From Paenibacillus peoriae KCTC 3763 (GTDB lineage: Bacteria; Bacillota; Bacilli; Paenibacillales; Paenibacillaceae): DNA of 64,000 nt. A model generated the notes under the pieces. It saw nothing but the letters and a program-made list of their open reading frames with translations. It had not been told where the DNA came from and ran no database searches. Positions 9,538 to 19,030 of the stretch are shown piece after piece. Each line of letters begins with the position of its first letter. The first letter of the stretch is position 1. The stretch covers positions 62,001 to 126,000 of the forward strand of contig NZ_AGFX01000020.1 of assembly GCF_000236805.1 (NCBI RefSeq). The letters run 5' to 3'. The position numbers were made by a program, and so were the translations under genes.

Positions 9538-9865
9538 GTCCTTCAAATCATTTTTTTATCCGCGGCTTGGTCCTCTTTACATAAATAGCTGAAAAAATCA
9601 CACCTTTTATTCGACAAAATTTTACATCATTTGCAAATTGATTTAGTTATAATGAGCAAGTGAGACTATTTTGGAAAATTTTATTTTAAATTAATTATCT
9701 TGGGATGAGGTGGAGAGAAACAATTTTCGTACACAAAGGGGAGGAGATTGTAATAGGCCTTGATTTGGAACAGATTAGGGTCTCGGAAATTTGTACCGGA
9801 AAGGCATGTTTTTCCACAGAGGTTACCAGAGAATGAAACAATTAGAGCAAAGGAGTGATAATACA
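9538..9865 (+). promoter_or_regulatory. Upstream region of the GH9 cellulase gene
   Basis: A 328-base non-coding stretch. A TATAAT hexamer at 9648-9653 lies downstream of TTTACA (9621) and TTGCAA (9631), but neither gives ideal 17-base spacing, so the promoter is only tentative. About 200 bases of untranslated leader would follow, ending in the AAAGGAGTGAT ribosome site at 9850-9860. No riboswitch was recognised. Confidence 0.4.
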
Positions 9866-12739
9866 ATGAAGACCAGCAAACGCTTCTTGGGCGTTTTTCG
9901 GACATGCGGAGTCGCAGCGCTTGCAACGGCTATGACATTAAGTTCGCTGTCTTTTTTGGCCGTGCCCGCAAAAGCGGCGGATGTCGCCAAGTATAACTAT
10001 GCGGAGGCCCTGCAAAAATCACTGTATTTTTATGATGCGGAGAAGTCCGGCCAGGGCATAACGGGTGGACATTTGGAGTGGCGCGGGGACTCCGAGCTTT
10101 CGGATGCGCATATTCCTCTGGGAATCAACGGGACGGCCAAAAACATGACGAATATGTCGGCCAATTTTATCAACAGTAATAAAGCGGTTCTGGACCCCGA
10201 TGGCAATGGATCTGTGGATGTCAGCGGAGGTTTTCACGATGCCGGCGACCATGTCAAGTTTGGGTTGCCCCAATCCTATACTGCGTCGACTTTGGGATGG
10301 GGATTTTACGAGTTTCGCGATGCGTTTCGCCAGAGCGGGCAAGAAGAGCATATGCTGGAAGAGTTGAAATGGTTTTCAGACTATTTGTTAAGGTCGACTT
10401 TTCGCGACAGCAGCGGTAATGTGATCGCGTTTAACTACATGGTGGGCAACGGCACGGTGGATCACACGTACTGGGGACCGCCGGAATTGCAAGACTCGGC
10501 GAAGTATCCCCGTCCGGCTACTTTCGCCACAGCGGAAACGCCGGCCAGCGATCAAGCGGCGGAGGCGGCCGCAGCGCTTGCAATTATGTCGTTAAATATG
10601 AAGAACGACGATGCCGAGTATGCATCGACGTGTCTGGAGAACGCCAAGGCACTTTACCGTTTTGCCCAAACCTATAGAGGGCTCGGCAACTCGGACGGAT
10701 TTTACAATTCGAGCTTCGACGAAGACGATTTGTCTTGGGCGGCGGTCTGGCTATACGCTGCGACGGGCGATATGAACTATATCCACGATATCAACGCTAC
10801 GGGACCGGACGGCATGTACACCGGATATATGAAAAAAATCATCAGAAGTACTTCCGATAGCTGGCAAAACATTTGGGTACACAGCTGGGATACCGTATGG
10901 GGCGGCGTTTTCATGAAATTGGCCACCTTGTTTCCAGACAATCCAGACTTTGATTATTTTGCCCGTTGGAATCTGGAATACTGGTCCGGCGGTAAAATCC
11001 AGCACAAGGACCCGAACGATAAGACCTATCTGAAGCAGAGTCCTGCTGGATTCGGGGCTATTAGCACGTGGGGGTCCGCCCGATATAATGCGGCTGCCCA
11101 GCTTTGCGCGCTCGTGTACAGCAAATATACGGGTAAGACCGAGTTTGCGGAATGGGCGAAAAGCCAAATGGACTATATCATGGGGGACAACCCGATGGGG
11201 TATTCCTATATCGTTGGATTTCCAACTCCGCAGCAATCGGCCAAACATCCGCATCATCGTGCGGCCCATGGCTCCAAAACGAACAACATGACCACTCCGA
11301 CAGAGCATCGGCACGTTCTCTGGGGAGCTCTCGTCGGCGGCCCGGATACGGACGATGTCCATAATGATGTGACGACCGACTTTGTGTACAATGAGGTAGC
11401 GATTGATTATAATGCAGGCCTTGTTGGAGCGTTGGCCGGGCTTTATCAGCATTATGGTCAGGGACAGCAGCCGTTGGCGGACTTCCCGCCGAAAGAGGAG
11501 AAAACGGACGAATATTATGCGGAAGCCAAGCTGGAGCAGGAAAATACTGAACGGTCGCAGGTTACACTCACCGTTCACAATGAATCTGTTCATCCCCCGC
11601 ACTTCGAAACAGGGATGGCCGCGAGATATTACTTCTCGATCAGCGAATTGCTGGCAGCCGGACAAAGCATTAACGACGTATCTTTGGAAATCTATTATGA
11701 TGAACAAAAAACGCTTAGTGGTGTTCCCGTTAAGGTGACGGGTCCTTTTGCGGTCGATGCGGCTGCTGGCACTTATTATTACCAATTCGATTGGGCCGAC
11801 TCCCCAATATATGGGGACCGTGATCTTCAATTTGGCTTGATTGCCAAGCAGGATCGCAACTACAAGAGTCACTGGGATCCGACGAACGACTGGAGCCATA
11901 CGGGTATTACGAGTACAGCCGCGATCTCTCCTTATGTTCCGGTCTACTTGAACGGTGTAAAAGTATACGGGAATGAACCGGACGGTGGAAGCAGCTCTCC
12001 GATCGTGCCGACGGTGCCGAAGAATTTGAAGGCAACGGCGGGGAATGCGCAGGCGACGGTAAACTGGAACACGTCGAACTGGGCGACAAGCTATAGCGTG
12101 AAACGCGCGACGACCAGCGGCGGTCCGTATACGACGATAGCTACCGTTACCTCGGCAACCTACATCGACACGGGACTGACGAACGATACAACGTATTACT
12201 ACGTGGTAAACGCGGCGAACAGCGCCGGCGAGAGCGAGAATTCAGATCAGGCAAGCGTGACGCCGCAGGCTTCGGAAGGCGGCAAACCGGGAGCGCTCGC
12301 GCTGCAGTACAAAGCCGGGGATACGAATGCAGGCGACAACCAATTCAAGCCGCAATTCAATATCGTTAACAACGGCCCAAGCGCGGTACCTTTGTCAGAC
12401 CTGACGATCCGCTACTGGTACACGATCGACGGGGACAAGCCGCAGACGTTTAACTGCGACTGGGCGCAGGTTGGCTGTAGCAACCTGAACGGTAAGCTGG
12501 TGAAGATGCCGACGGCGAAAGCGGGCGCAGACACTTATCTGGAAATAACGTTCGGCGCGGGCAGCATCGCAGCAGGCGGCAGCACTGGCGAAATCCAGGC
12601 CCGGATCAACAAGAACGACTGGACGAACTACAACGAAGCGGACGACTATTCGTTCGATCCGACGAAGACCTCGTTTACGAACTGGGACCACGTAACCTTG
12701 TATCAGAACGGTACGCTCGTTTGGGGCATTGAACCGTAA
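9866..12739 (+). CDS. Secreted GH9 cellulase with CBM3c, Fn3 and CBM3 modules
   Basis: Extracellular endo/processive beta-1,4-glucanase of 957 residues. The ATG at 9866 is chosen for its ribosome site and because it gives a clean signal peptide ending in PAKA-AD (about residue 35). The GH9 (alpha/alpha)6 barrel carries the catalytic aspartates in GGFHDAGDHVKFG (about 125) and the proton-donor Glu in YNEVAIDYNAG (about 511). A CBM3c module (about 545-700) is typically fused to the catalytic domain to feed single cellulose chains, making it a theme B enzyme. A fibronectin type III domain (about 713-800) and a cellulose-binding CBM3 (about 808-957, ending TLVWGIEP) follow. Codon third positions look richer in G/C than in the neighbouring genes. 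It probably acts together with the GH5-CBM3 enzyme at 50418. Confidence 0.95.
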   Translation: MKTSKRFLGVFRTCGVAALATAMTLSSLSFLAVPAKAADVAKYNYAEALQKSLYFYDAEKSGQGITGGHLEWRGDSELSDAHIPLGINGTAKNMTNMSANFINSNKAVLDPDGNGSVDVSGGFHDAGDHVKFGLPQSYTASTLGWGFYEFRDAFRQSGQEEHMLEELKWFSDYLLRSTFRDSSGNVIAFNYMVGNGTVDHTYWGPPELQDSAKYPRPATFATAETPASDQAAEAAAALAIMSLNMKNDDAEYASTCLENAKALYRFAQTYRGLGNSDGFYNSSFDEDDLSWAAVWLYAATGDMNYIHDINATGPDGMYTGYMKKIIRSTSDSWQNIWVHSWDTVWGGVFMKLATLFPDNPDFDYFARWNLEYWSGGKIQHKDPNDKTYLKQSPAGFGAISTWGSARYNAAAQLCALVYSKYTGKTEFAEWAKSQMDYIMGDNPMGYSYIVGFPTPQQSAKHPHHRAAHGSKTNNMTTPTEHRHVLWGALVGGPDTDDVHNDVTTDFVYNEVAIDYNAGLVGALAGLYQHYGQGQQPLADFPPKEEKTDEYYAEAKLEQENTERSQVTLTVHNESVHPPHFETGMAARYYFSISELLAAGQSINDVSLEIYYDEQKTLSGVPVKVTGPFAVDAAAGTYYYQFDWADSPIYGDRDLQFGLIAKQDRNYKSHWDPTNDWSHTGITSTAAISPYVPVYLNGVKVYGNEPDGGSSSPIVPTVPKNLKATAGNAQATVNWNTSNWATSYSVKRATTSGGPYTTIATVTSATYIDTGLTNDTTYYYVVNAANSAGESENSDQASVTPQASEGGKPGALALQYKAGDTNAGDNQFKPQFNIVNNGPSAVPLSDLTIRYWYTIDGDKPQTFNCDWAQVGCSNLNGKLVKMPTAKAGADTYLEITFGAGSIAAGGSTGEIQARINKNDWTNYNEADDYSFDPTKTSFTNWDHVTLYQNGTLVWGIEP

Positions 12740-12805
12740 CGTAAGACTGTTTTGGATTGCAATTGAAAAAGCAAATAACCGAACAACAGTATCCTAGGTT
12801 TAAAT

Positions 12806-12846
12806 AAGCCGGGGAGTATCGTGATCAAGCGGTATTCCCCGGTTTT
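12806..12846 (+). terminator. Intrinsic terminator after GH9 cellulase
   Basis: The arms AAGCCGGGGAGTA and TATTCCCCGGTTTT pair with one wobble. The U tract is short, so efficiency is uncertain. Confidence 0.75.
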
Positions 12847-12912
12847 GCTATATTTACTTGGAGGCTGATGGTATAATTTGTGGCAGTTTAAATGTTGGAT
12901 AGGGGGGCGACC

Positions 12913-13899
12913 ATGAACTTGAGAAAACAAGCACCTAAACTAAAAACTGGGGACGAGATACGCATTCTATCGCCGTCCAGAAGCTTGTCAATCATTTCTG
13001 AGAAAGATCGCTTGATTGCTCGGCAAAAACTGGAGCAGCTTGGTTTTGTGGTGAGCTTCTCGCAGCATGTGCTGGAAAACGATGATTTTGCATCTTCTTC
13101 GATAGCGTCCAGAGTAGCAGATTTGCACGAAGCTTTTGTCGATCCAAAGGTAAAGGGCATCCTGACCTCAATTGGGGGCTATAATGCCAATCAACTGCTT
13201 GCCCACCTTGACTATGAACTGATTGGCGCTCATCCCAAACGATTATGCGGTTATTCGGATATAACAGCGTTAAGCCATGCTATTTATGCTAAAACTGGCC
13301 TTATCACGTATGCGGGTCCGCATTTTTCGACGTTTGCTATGTTGCAAGGGAATGAATATACGACGGCATATTTTCAAAGGCTGATGCTGGAAGAAGGCAG
13401 CATTCAAATCCAAGCTTCGCCGGAATGGAGTGATGATACCTGGTATCTGGATCAGGATAAAAGAATCTTCCACCGCAATGCAGGTCCGTATGCGATTCAT
13501 GAGGGAGAAGCACAGGGTACGATTGTGGGCGGAAACCTGTGTACCCTGAATTTGCTGCAGGGAACTCCGTATATGCCAAGTCTGGAAGGAAGCATTCTAT
13601 TTGTTGAGGATAATTATGAAAGCTCTCCTGCTACATTTGATCGGGATTTGCAATCGTTGCTGCATCAGCCTGGATTTGATCAGGTCAGGGGGATCGTTAT
13701 AGGACGTTTTCAGCAGGCGTCGCACATGACAAAAGAATTGCTGCGGCAAATCATTAGCTCAAAAGAGGAACTGGCCTCTATTCCGGTGATTGCAGATGCC
13801 GATTTTGGACACACCACACCGCAATTTACATATCCGATTGGCGGGGAGGCAAGCATCTGTGCCAGGAATGGCATAGTGAATATTGAAATAAGTGAGTAG
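12913..13899 (+). CDS. Peptidase S66 LD-carboxypeptidase / MccF-like
   Basis: A cytoplasmic serine peptidase of 328 residues, family S66. Members either trim the terminal D-Ala from murein tetrapeptides during wall recycling (LdcA) or inactivate microcin C-type peptide nucleotides (MccF). The nucleophile Ser is in GYSDITALS (about 115), the Glu in FVEDNYES (about 231) and the His in FGHTTPQ (about 300), so the Ser-Glu-His triad is complete. The start at 12913 is preferred over the in-frame ATG at 12892 because AGGGGGG lies at 12901-12907. The VEDNYE loop and the overall layout fit MccF-like members somewhat better than LdcA, but the sequence alone does not settle the substrate. Confidence 0.85.
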   Translation: MNLRKQAPKLKTGDEIRILSPSRSLSIISEKDRLIARQKLEQLGFVVSFSQHVLENDDFASSSIASRVADLHEAFVDPKVKGILTSIGGYNANQLLAHLDYELIGAHPKRLCGYSDITALSHAIYAKTGLITYAGPHFSTFAMLQGNEYTTAYFQRLMLEEGSIQIQASPEWSDDTWYLDQDKRIFHRNAGPYAIHEGEAQGTIVGGNLCTLNLLQGTPYMPSLEGSILFVEDNYESSPATFDRDLQSLLHQPGFDQVRGIVIGRFQQASHMTKELLRQIISSKEELASIPVIADADFGHTTPQFTYPIGGEASICARNGIVNIEISE

Positions 13900-13926
13900 C
13901 GGGTTTAATGATAGGGGGATATTACC

Positions 13927-14022
13927 TTGGAGTTTAAATATTTATTCGTTGGTGTATTGAGCCTACTGGGTGGTGGAGTGTTATATACGATGGAGCGTTT
14001 TATTTGGGAGGAACGCTTGTGA
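13927..14022 (+). CDS. 31-residue membrane micropeptide candidate
   Basis: A TTG start preceded by GGGGG at 13914-13918 (8-base spacing) opens a frame of 31 residues with one hydrophobic segment ([16 protein letters not shown]) and a charged tail (ERFIWEERL). Its stop codon overlaps the GTG start of the LytS-like kinase gene, so it would be translationally coupled to it. No family was recognised. It may be a real small membrane protein acting with the sensor kinase, or only a coupling leader. Confidence 0.4.
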   Translation: MEFKYLFVGVLSLLGGGVLYTMERFIWEERL

Positions 14023-15680
14023 ACGCCTTTTTGGAAATGCTGCTGCAGCTATTTGAGCGCGCAGCGTTGCTGCTGATTTGTTTATTTTTTATCACCCGTA
14101 TCCCGCGGTTTAAGGAAACCTTGCAAAAGAACAGCCATTCTCCGGGCGAGCTGACACTGCTAACGTTGATTTTTTGTATGTTTGCATTATACGGCACGTA
14201 CACCGGGATTGAAGTTGAAGGCTCGCTTGTGAATGTTCGTATCATTGCGATTATGGCGGGCGGTATTTTGTTTGGACCATGGGTTGGGATCATTACAGGT
14301 ATTGTATCGGGTATCCACCGCTATCTGATTGATATCGGGGGTGTGACCTCGATTCCATGTCTGATCACCAGTATTCTGGCAGGTGTGGGATCTGGATACA
14401 TTGGTCGCCGGGTTGATCGTTCCAAAAGATGGCTGGTCGGCATTGCCGCAGGAATGATTTGCGAAGCATTAACGATGCTGCTGATTCTGGTGATGGCACA
14501 CCCGTACACTCTTGGTCTGGACATCGTTTCCAAGATCGGATTGCCGATGATTATCGGGGAAGTCAGTGTCGGTCTAATCGTCCTGTTCATCCAGAGTGTC
14601 GAGGGGGAAAAGGAAAATATCGCGGCCAGACAGGCCAAGCTGGCACTGGATATTGCCAACAAGACGTTGCCCTATTTTCGTTCGATTAATGCGGAATCGC
14701 TGCATACCATTTGTTCGATCATAAAAGAGGATATCAAGGCAGATGCGGTTGCGATTACGGATACTCGAAATGTGCTGGCCTATGTCGGTTTTGGCGAGGA
14801 ACGCTATCACATTGGTGACGAGATCATTAGTGATGTGACCAAATCGACGATTCGCAGCGGAAAAATCACGATTCGCAATCATATTGCAGATGATAAAACG
14901 CCCCAAATTCAGTCTCTGCTCATTATCCCGTTGGAGGAGCGGGGAGAGGTAACCGGAACCCTGAAAATTTATTACCGTAAAGCCTATAAAATCACGTACC
15001 CGTTGCAGACGATGGCGGTTGGGTTGTCTCAAATCATTTCCACGTTAATGGAAGTGTCGCGTGTGGAGCAAATTAAAGAAGCAGCGAACAAAGCCGAATT
15101 GAAGGCATTGCAGACCAAAATCAATCCTCATTTCCTGTTCAACGCGCTGAACGCGATTGCCTCGACTACACGCACCAAACCGGATAAGGCGCGCGAGCTG
15201 ATCATTAATTTGTCAGGCTATCTGCGTTATAATTTGGAGCTCAATGATGATCTGATCGAAATTCACAAGGAGCTTCAGCAGGTATCTGATTACGTGGAGA
15301 TTGAAAAGGCCCGTTTCGGCAACCGGCTTCAGGTGGAGTATGTGATGGATGAGGTGTCTGTGCGCATTCCAAGCCTGATTATCCAGCCCTTGGTTGAAAA
15401 TGCGATTAATCATGGGATACTAAAGAAAAAGGGGCCGGGTACAGTGACGATTTCCGTACGGGATCGGGGAGAAAAGGTACGGATTTCCGTGGCAGATACC
15501 GGGGTGGGTATACGCGATGATGTTGTGGATAATCTGTATCATGATCAGGTTCCGGCCAAACAAATAGGCTTGTACAATGTGCACAGACGACTCAAGCTTA
15601 TGTATGGTGAAGGAGTTATTATTCTCAAGCATAAGCCGGGCACCGAAGTTTATTTTGACATACCAAAGGAGAAGTCATGA
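14019..15680 (+). CDS. LytS/YpdA-type sensor histidine kinase
   Basis: Membrane sensor of 553 residues from the GTG at 14019, which has GGGAGGAA at 14007-14013. The N-terminal 5TM-5TMR_LYT module (residues 1-200) contains the typical [24 protein letters not shown]-like domain (about 210-345) follows, then the His_kinase domain with phospho-acceptor [17 protein letters not shown] (His about 370) and an HATPase_c domain with N and G boxes ([18 protein letters not shown]). It phosphorylates the LytTR regulator encoded immediately downstream (ATGA overlap). Families of this type include LytS, BtsS and YpdA; linkage to an OFA transporter points to YpdA, which responds to extracellular pyruvate in E. 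coli. Confidence 0.9.
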   Translation: MNAFLEMLLQLFERAALLLICLFFITRIPRFKETLQKNSHSPGELTLLTLIFCMFALYGTYTGIEVEGSLVNVRIIAIMAGGILFGPWVGIITGIVSGIHRYLIDIGGVTSIPCLITSILAGVGSGYIGRRVDRSKRWLVGIAAGMICEALTMLLILVMAHPYTLGLDIVSKIGLPMIIGEVSVGLIVLFIQSVEGEKENIAARQAKLALDIANKTLPYFRSINAESLHTICSIIKEDIKADAVAITDTRNVLAYVGFGEERYHIGDEIISDVTKSTIRSGKITIRNHIADDKTPQIQSLLIIPLEERGEVTGTLKIYYRKAYKITYPLQTMAVGLSQIISTLMEVSRVEQIKEAANKAELKALQTKINPHFLFNALNAIASTTRTKPDKARELIINLSGYLRYNLELNDDLIEIHKELQQVSDYVEIEKARFGNRLQVEYVMDEVSVRIPSLIIQPLVENAINHGILKKKGPGTVTISVRDRGEKVRISVADTGVGIRDDVVDNLYHDQVPAKQIGLYNVHRRLKLMYGEGVIILKHKPGTEVYFDIPKEKS

Positions 15681-16441
15681 AGGCCATAATTGTAGAAGAC
15701 GAAATTCCGGCGCGCGAAGAGCTGGAGTATCTTATTCAGACGCATAGCAGCATTGAGGTGACGAACAGCTTCGAGGATGGGCTGGATGTGTTCCGGTTCA
15801 TGCAGGAACAGGAGACAGACGCCATCTTTCTGGATATTAATATTCCTTCGCTGGACGGGATGCTGCTGGCCCAGAATATTAGCAAATTTGCTAAAAAGCC
15901 TTATATTATTTTTACGACCGCCTATAAAGAACATGCGGCACAGGCCTTTGAACTGGAGGCATTCGACTACATTCTCAAGCCGTATGATGAAAAGCGAATC
16001 GCCGCCATGCTGCGCAAGCTGGAAAATGCCTATGAGCAGCGGAATGCCCAGTCACAGGATAAGGCTCTACCTTCACAGCCTCGAACTGCTGAAGCAAGCA
16101 CAGTCAGCGCTTCGGGCCGCATCAATCTGCTGAAAAACGACAAAATTATTGTGACCGATGCGAGCGATATTTACTATGCGTGCGCACAGGAAAAGGTTAC
16201 CCGCGTATTTACAAGGCATGAGGAATATACGATGCCGATGAGCATTTCGGAATTTCATGCCCGCCTGCCGCAGCAGGACTTTTTCCGCTGTCACCGTTCC
16301 TACACGGTGAATTTGTCGCAAATTCGTGAAATTGTGCCCTGGTTCAATCACACGTATCTCCTGCGTTTGCGCGGTCTGGACGCGGAGATTCCGGTAAGCC
16401 GCAGCAAGGCCAAGGAATTTCGGCAAATTATGCGACTATAA
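15677..16441 (+). CDS. LytTR-family response regulator (YpdB-like)
   Basis: 254 residues. The receiver domain has the acidic pocket VEDE (7-9), phospho-acceptor D53 in FLDIN, and the conserved K in ILKPYDE. A linker rich in Gln/Ser leads to a LytTR DNA-binding domain (about 145-254) with [29 protein letters not shown] and [12 protein letters not shown], the standard LytTR signature. Its start overlaps the kinase gene by ATGA. LytTR proteins bind pairs of direct repeats about two helical turns apart; such a pair begins two bases after its stop codon, in front of the MFS gene, which is therefore its likely target. Confidence 0.93.
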   Translation: MKAIIVEDEIPAREELEYLIQTHSSIEVTNSFEDGLDVFRFMQEQETDAIFLDINIPSLDGMLLAQNISKFAKKPYIIFTTAYKEHAAQAFELEAFDYILKPYDEKRIAAMLRKLENAYEQRNAQSQDKALPSQPRTAEASTVSASGRINLLKNDKIIVTDASDIYYACAQEKVTRVFTRHEEYTMPMSISEFHARLPQQDFFRCHRSYTVNLSQIREIVPWFNHTYLLRLRGLDAEIPVSRSKAKEFRQIMRL

Positions 16442-16442
16442 A

Positions 16443-16473
16443 GGCACTTCATTCCGCTATTTGTGCATTTCAT
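16443..16473 (+). promoter_or_regulatory. LytTR direct-repeat operator (YpdB-type)
   Basis: GGCACTTCAT (16443-16452) and TGCATTTCAT (16464-16473) are direct repeats separated by exactly 11 bases. The reported YpdB site in front of E. coli yhjX is GGCATTTCAT-N11-GGCATTTCAT, so spacing and sequence agree closely (9 of 10 and 9 of 10 matches). A TATAAT hexamer at 16506-16511 has no good -35, as expected for an activated promoter. Confidence 0.8.
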
Positions 16474-16633
16474 TCCTCAAATGAATTCTGGCTAACTTAC
16501 GACGTTATAATGATCCATGTAGAGAGAATCCTTACAGACTTGCTCCTTCAAGGGCGCAGGCGCGTACTGGATTCCCGGTTATCATGATGACAAATTGACG
16601 CTATAAGAGCCGGAATGAAAAGAGGAGATTTAT

Positions 16634-17899
16634 ATGAAAACAAGCAGTGGAAACCGCCTGCTGATCGTGCTTGGAACGATTATTGTCCAGATGGGATTAG
16701 GAACGATTTACACTTGGAGTTTGTTTAATCAACCGCTGGTGGACCGCTTTGGCTGGAACCTCAGCTCGGTCGCCATTACATTTTCGATTACCAGCTTTGC
16801 GCTGGCAATTGCTACATTATTTGCAGGCAAGCTGCAGGATAAATGGGGATTGCGCCGTCTGATTTTAGGTGCGGGTGTCGTGTTAGGTGCAGGGTTAATG
16901 CTCAGTTCACAGGTAAGCTCTCTGTCCCTGCTGTACATTTTGGCGGGTGTTGTCGTAGGTTTTGCGGACGGTACGGCATATATTACATCATTGTCGAATC
17001 TGATCAAATGGTTTCCTGAGAAAAAAGGACTTATTTCCGGTATTTCGGTTGGGGCATACGGAACAGGCAGTCTTATTTTCAAATATATTAATGGTTCGCT
17101 GATTCAGTCCGTTGGCGTATCACAGGCATTTCTGTATTGGGGTATGATCGTGTTAATCATGATCGTGGGCGGTTCCTTCCTGGTACGGGAGGCTGTAGTC
17201 GTGAACAAGCCTTCGGTACAAAATGCGGGTACGCCGCAGCGGGATTACACCGTTAAAGAGATGCTGCGCACCAAGCAGGCATATCTGCTGTTCGTGATGT
17301 TCTTTACCGCTTGTATGAGTGGTCTGTACCTGATTGGAGTCGTCAAGGATATCGGCGTACGGATGGCCGGGCTGGATGTAGCCACAGCCGCTAATGCGGT
17401 CGCAATGGTCGCTATTTTCAACACGGCGGGACGGATCATATTAGGTGCGCTATCGGATAAAGTCGGTCGTCTGAAAGTGGTAGCGGGTGCGTTGCTGGCA
17501 ACAGCGGTCGCGGTTACAGTGCTTAGTCTGGTACCGCTGAACTATGGTTTGTTCTTTGCCTGTGTAGCAGGAATTGCATTCTGCTTCGGCGGCAACATTA
17601 CCGTTTTTCCAGCCATCGTGGCTGATTTCTTCGGCCTGAAAAATCAAAGTAAAAACTATGGTATCGTGTATCAGGGCTTTGGTCTCGGTGCACTGGCGGG
17701 CTCTTTTATCGCAGCCTTGCTCGGCGGCTTCATCCCGACCTTTACGACCATTGCGGTGCTGTGTGTTGTATCATTCCTGATCGCACTGACGATTCGTACA
17801 CCGGATCAAAGCAAACCGGATCAAGGTAATTTGCGCAGTCAACGCGAGAAAAATACTCATACCTTGCGCGGCATGGAGCCTGGAACGAAGCTGGGCTAA
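16634..17899 (+). CDS. OFA-family MFS transporter (YhjX-like)
   Basis: Integral membrane transporter of 421 residues with 12 predicted helices, of the oxalate/formate antiporter family. Family features: QMGLGTIYTWSLFNQPL in helix 1, GKLQDKWGLRR in the 2-3 loop, and the polar DFFGLKNQSKNYGIVYQGF segment between helices 9 and 10. Relatives include OxlT and E. coli YhjX, a pyruvate-responsive protein under YpdAB control. The upstream two-component system and YpdB-like operator make a monocarboxylate such as pyruvate a more likely substrate than oxalate. The C-terminal tail (SKPDQGNLRSQREKN) is charged and cytoplasmic. A terminator follows. Confidence 0.88.
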   Translation: MKTSSGNRLLIVLGTIIVQMGLGTIYTWSLFNQPLVDRFGWNLSSVAITFSITSFALAIATLFAGKLQDKWGLRRLILGAGVVLGAGLMLSSQVSSLSLLYILAGVVVGFADGTAYITSLSNLIKWFPEKKGLISGISVGAYGTGSLIFKYINGSLIQSVGVSQAFLYWGMIVLIMIVGGSFLVREAVVVNKPSVQNAGTPQRDYTVKEMLRTKQAYLLFVMFFTACMSGLYLIGVVKDIGVRMAGLDVATAANAVAMVAIFNTAGRIILGALSDKVGRLKVVAGALLATAVAVTVLSLVPLNYGLFFACVAGIAFCFGGNITVFPAIVADFFGLKNQSKNYGIVYQGFGLGALAGSFIAALLGGFIPTFTTIAVLCVVSFLIALTIRTPDQSKPDQGNLRSQREKNTHTLRGMEPGTKLG

Positions 17900-17938
17900 A
17901 CAGGGTTTGAGAAAAAAGGACCAGATGAATGCCAAAAG

Positions 17939-17986
17939 ACCTGTCATCATTTCCCTATGGGAAATGTTGGCAGGTTATTTGTTTTT
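17939..17986 (+). terminator. Intrinsic terminator after OFA transporter
   Basis: ACCTGTCATCATTTCCC and GGGAAATGTTGGCAGGT form a long stem with a 3-base loop and two small mismatches, followed by a T-rich run ending at 17986. Confidence 0.82.
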
Positions 17987-18078
17987 CTAGCAATCTATTT
18001 TAAGGTATAATAAAAAGATATGGAATAAGCCGATATATACAAAAGACATAAGCTAAGAACCTGACAGGAGGACGAGTC

Positions 18079-18990
18079 ATGATCGTGGATACAAGCGGGA
18101 ACCTGCTTGCCCGCAATACGAAGCTGCGAAATACATATCAAATTCGAAGCGCCTTGTCCCGCAGTGAGCTGGCCATCGTGTATACGGCAAGGCTGTTGGA
18201 TAATCGAGAAAAGGTCATTGTGAAGGAGTTTTTTCCGAGTGCACTGGCCCTTCGGGGATCGGATCGAAAAACGGTGACCTGCGGCGCGTCTATGCAATCC
18301 AAATATGTGGAGTTTATGCATTATTTTTTGTGTGAAGGGCAAATGCTCAAGGAATTAAGTCATCCTGGGATTGTCGGTTATATAGATCACTTTGAGGAAA
18401 ATGGAACTGCTTATCTGGTTATGGAATACTGTGCAGGCAAGACGCTGGATAGGGTAATGAAAGAAGAGTCTGCGCTCATGTCCGATCCTGCTTTTAAGTA
18501 TCAGGCGTTGCTGTCTTTAATTGATGCTATGGAGTATATTCACGATAAGGGCATTATTCACCGGGATATTAAGCCTGGCAACATTATGATTGGGAAGAAT
18601 GGCAGCATCAAGCTGCTTGATTTCGGTTCAGCTGTACATTTTGAGGGCAAGGAGCATCCGATCTTCACCACGGCAGGCTACTCTCCGCTGGAGTTTTATT
18701 CTAACCGCTCGCAGCAGGGACCTGTATCGGATATCTATAGCTTGGCCGCCACGCTGTATTATTGCCAGAAAGGATCGCCTCCACCGGATGTGCCTGGCAG
18801 ATTGTTTGCAGATCGGACCGACCGGATTCGGATTGAAAATGCAGGAATTTCCTTGCTGCCGTATGTGATTCGGCGTGGTCTGGAGGTGCAGGCTAACAAG
18901 CGTTGTCGCTCACTCAGATGGTTTAAAGCCGCTCTACGTGCGGAATATTGGATAAAAAAAGGGAAGCATCGCACTCTTACGGTTCGTTAA
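18079..18990 (+). CDS. Hanks-type Ser/Thr protein kinase (PpkA-like)
   Basis: A soluble kinase of 303 residues with no membrane segment and no sensor domain. Catalytic elements: VAIK-type lysine in KVIVKEFFP (about 49), catalytic loop HRDIKPGNIM (about 160-169), metal-binding DFG in LLDFGSAV (about 180) and the activation-segment end TTAGYSPLEFY. The KEFFP sequence after the lysine is typical of kinases of the PpkA/T6SS type. It is the first gene of the injection-system-like locus, transcribed towards the divergent VWA gene. Two FHA proteins and PP2C proteins at 25090-29026 are the natural phospho-readers and eraser. The ribosome site AGGAGG is at 18067-18072. Confidence 0.92.
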   Translation: MIVDTSGNLLARNTKLRNTYQIRSALSRSELAIVYTARLLDNREKVIVKEFFPSALALRGSDRKTVTCGASMQSKYVEFMHYFLCEGQMLKELSHPGIVGYIDHFEENGTAYLVMEYCAGKTLDRVMKEESALMSDPAFKYQALLSLIDAMEYIHDKGIIHRDIKPGNIMIGKNGSIKLLDFGSAVHFEGKEHPIFTTAGYSPLEFYSNRSQQGPVSDIYSLAATLYYCQKGSPPPDVPGRLFADRTDRIRIENAGISLLPYVIRRGLEVQANKRCRSLRWFKAALRAEYWIKKGKHRTLTVR

Positions 18991-19016
18991 TCGTAAGAGG
19001 CGGTGCTTCCTTTTTT
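18962..19016. terminator. Bidirectional terminator between convergent kinase and VWA genes
   Basis: GGAAGCATCGCACTCTTACG pairs with CGTAAGAGGCGGTGCTTCC. A-rich flank on the left and T run on the right let it serve both convergent genes. Confidence 0.87.
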
Positions 19017-19030
19017 ATTTTCCGATCACG

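Noticed and set aside
10751-11899. A 382-codon minus-strand frame inside the GH9 cellulase gene
   Set aside because: A long antisense shadow explained by the high-GC codon pattern of the cellulase; no start signals or known domains.
14019-16441. LytSR controlling a lrgAB/cidAB holin-like operon
   Set aside because: No lrgA or lrgB gene is nearby; an OFA transporter with a YpdB-like operator is, so a YpdAB-type reading fits better.
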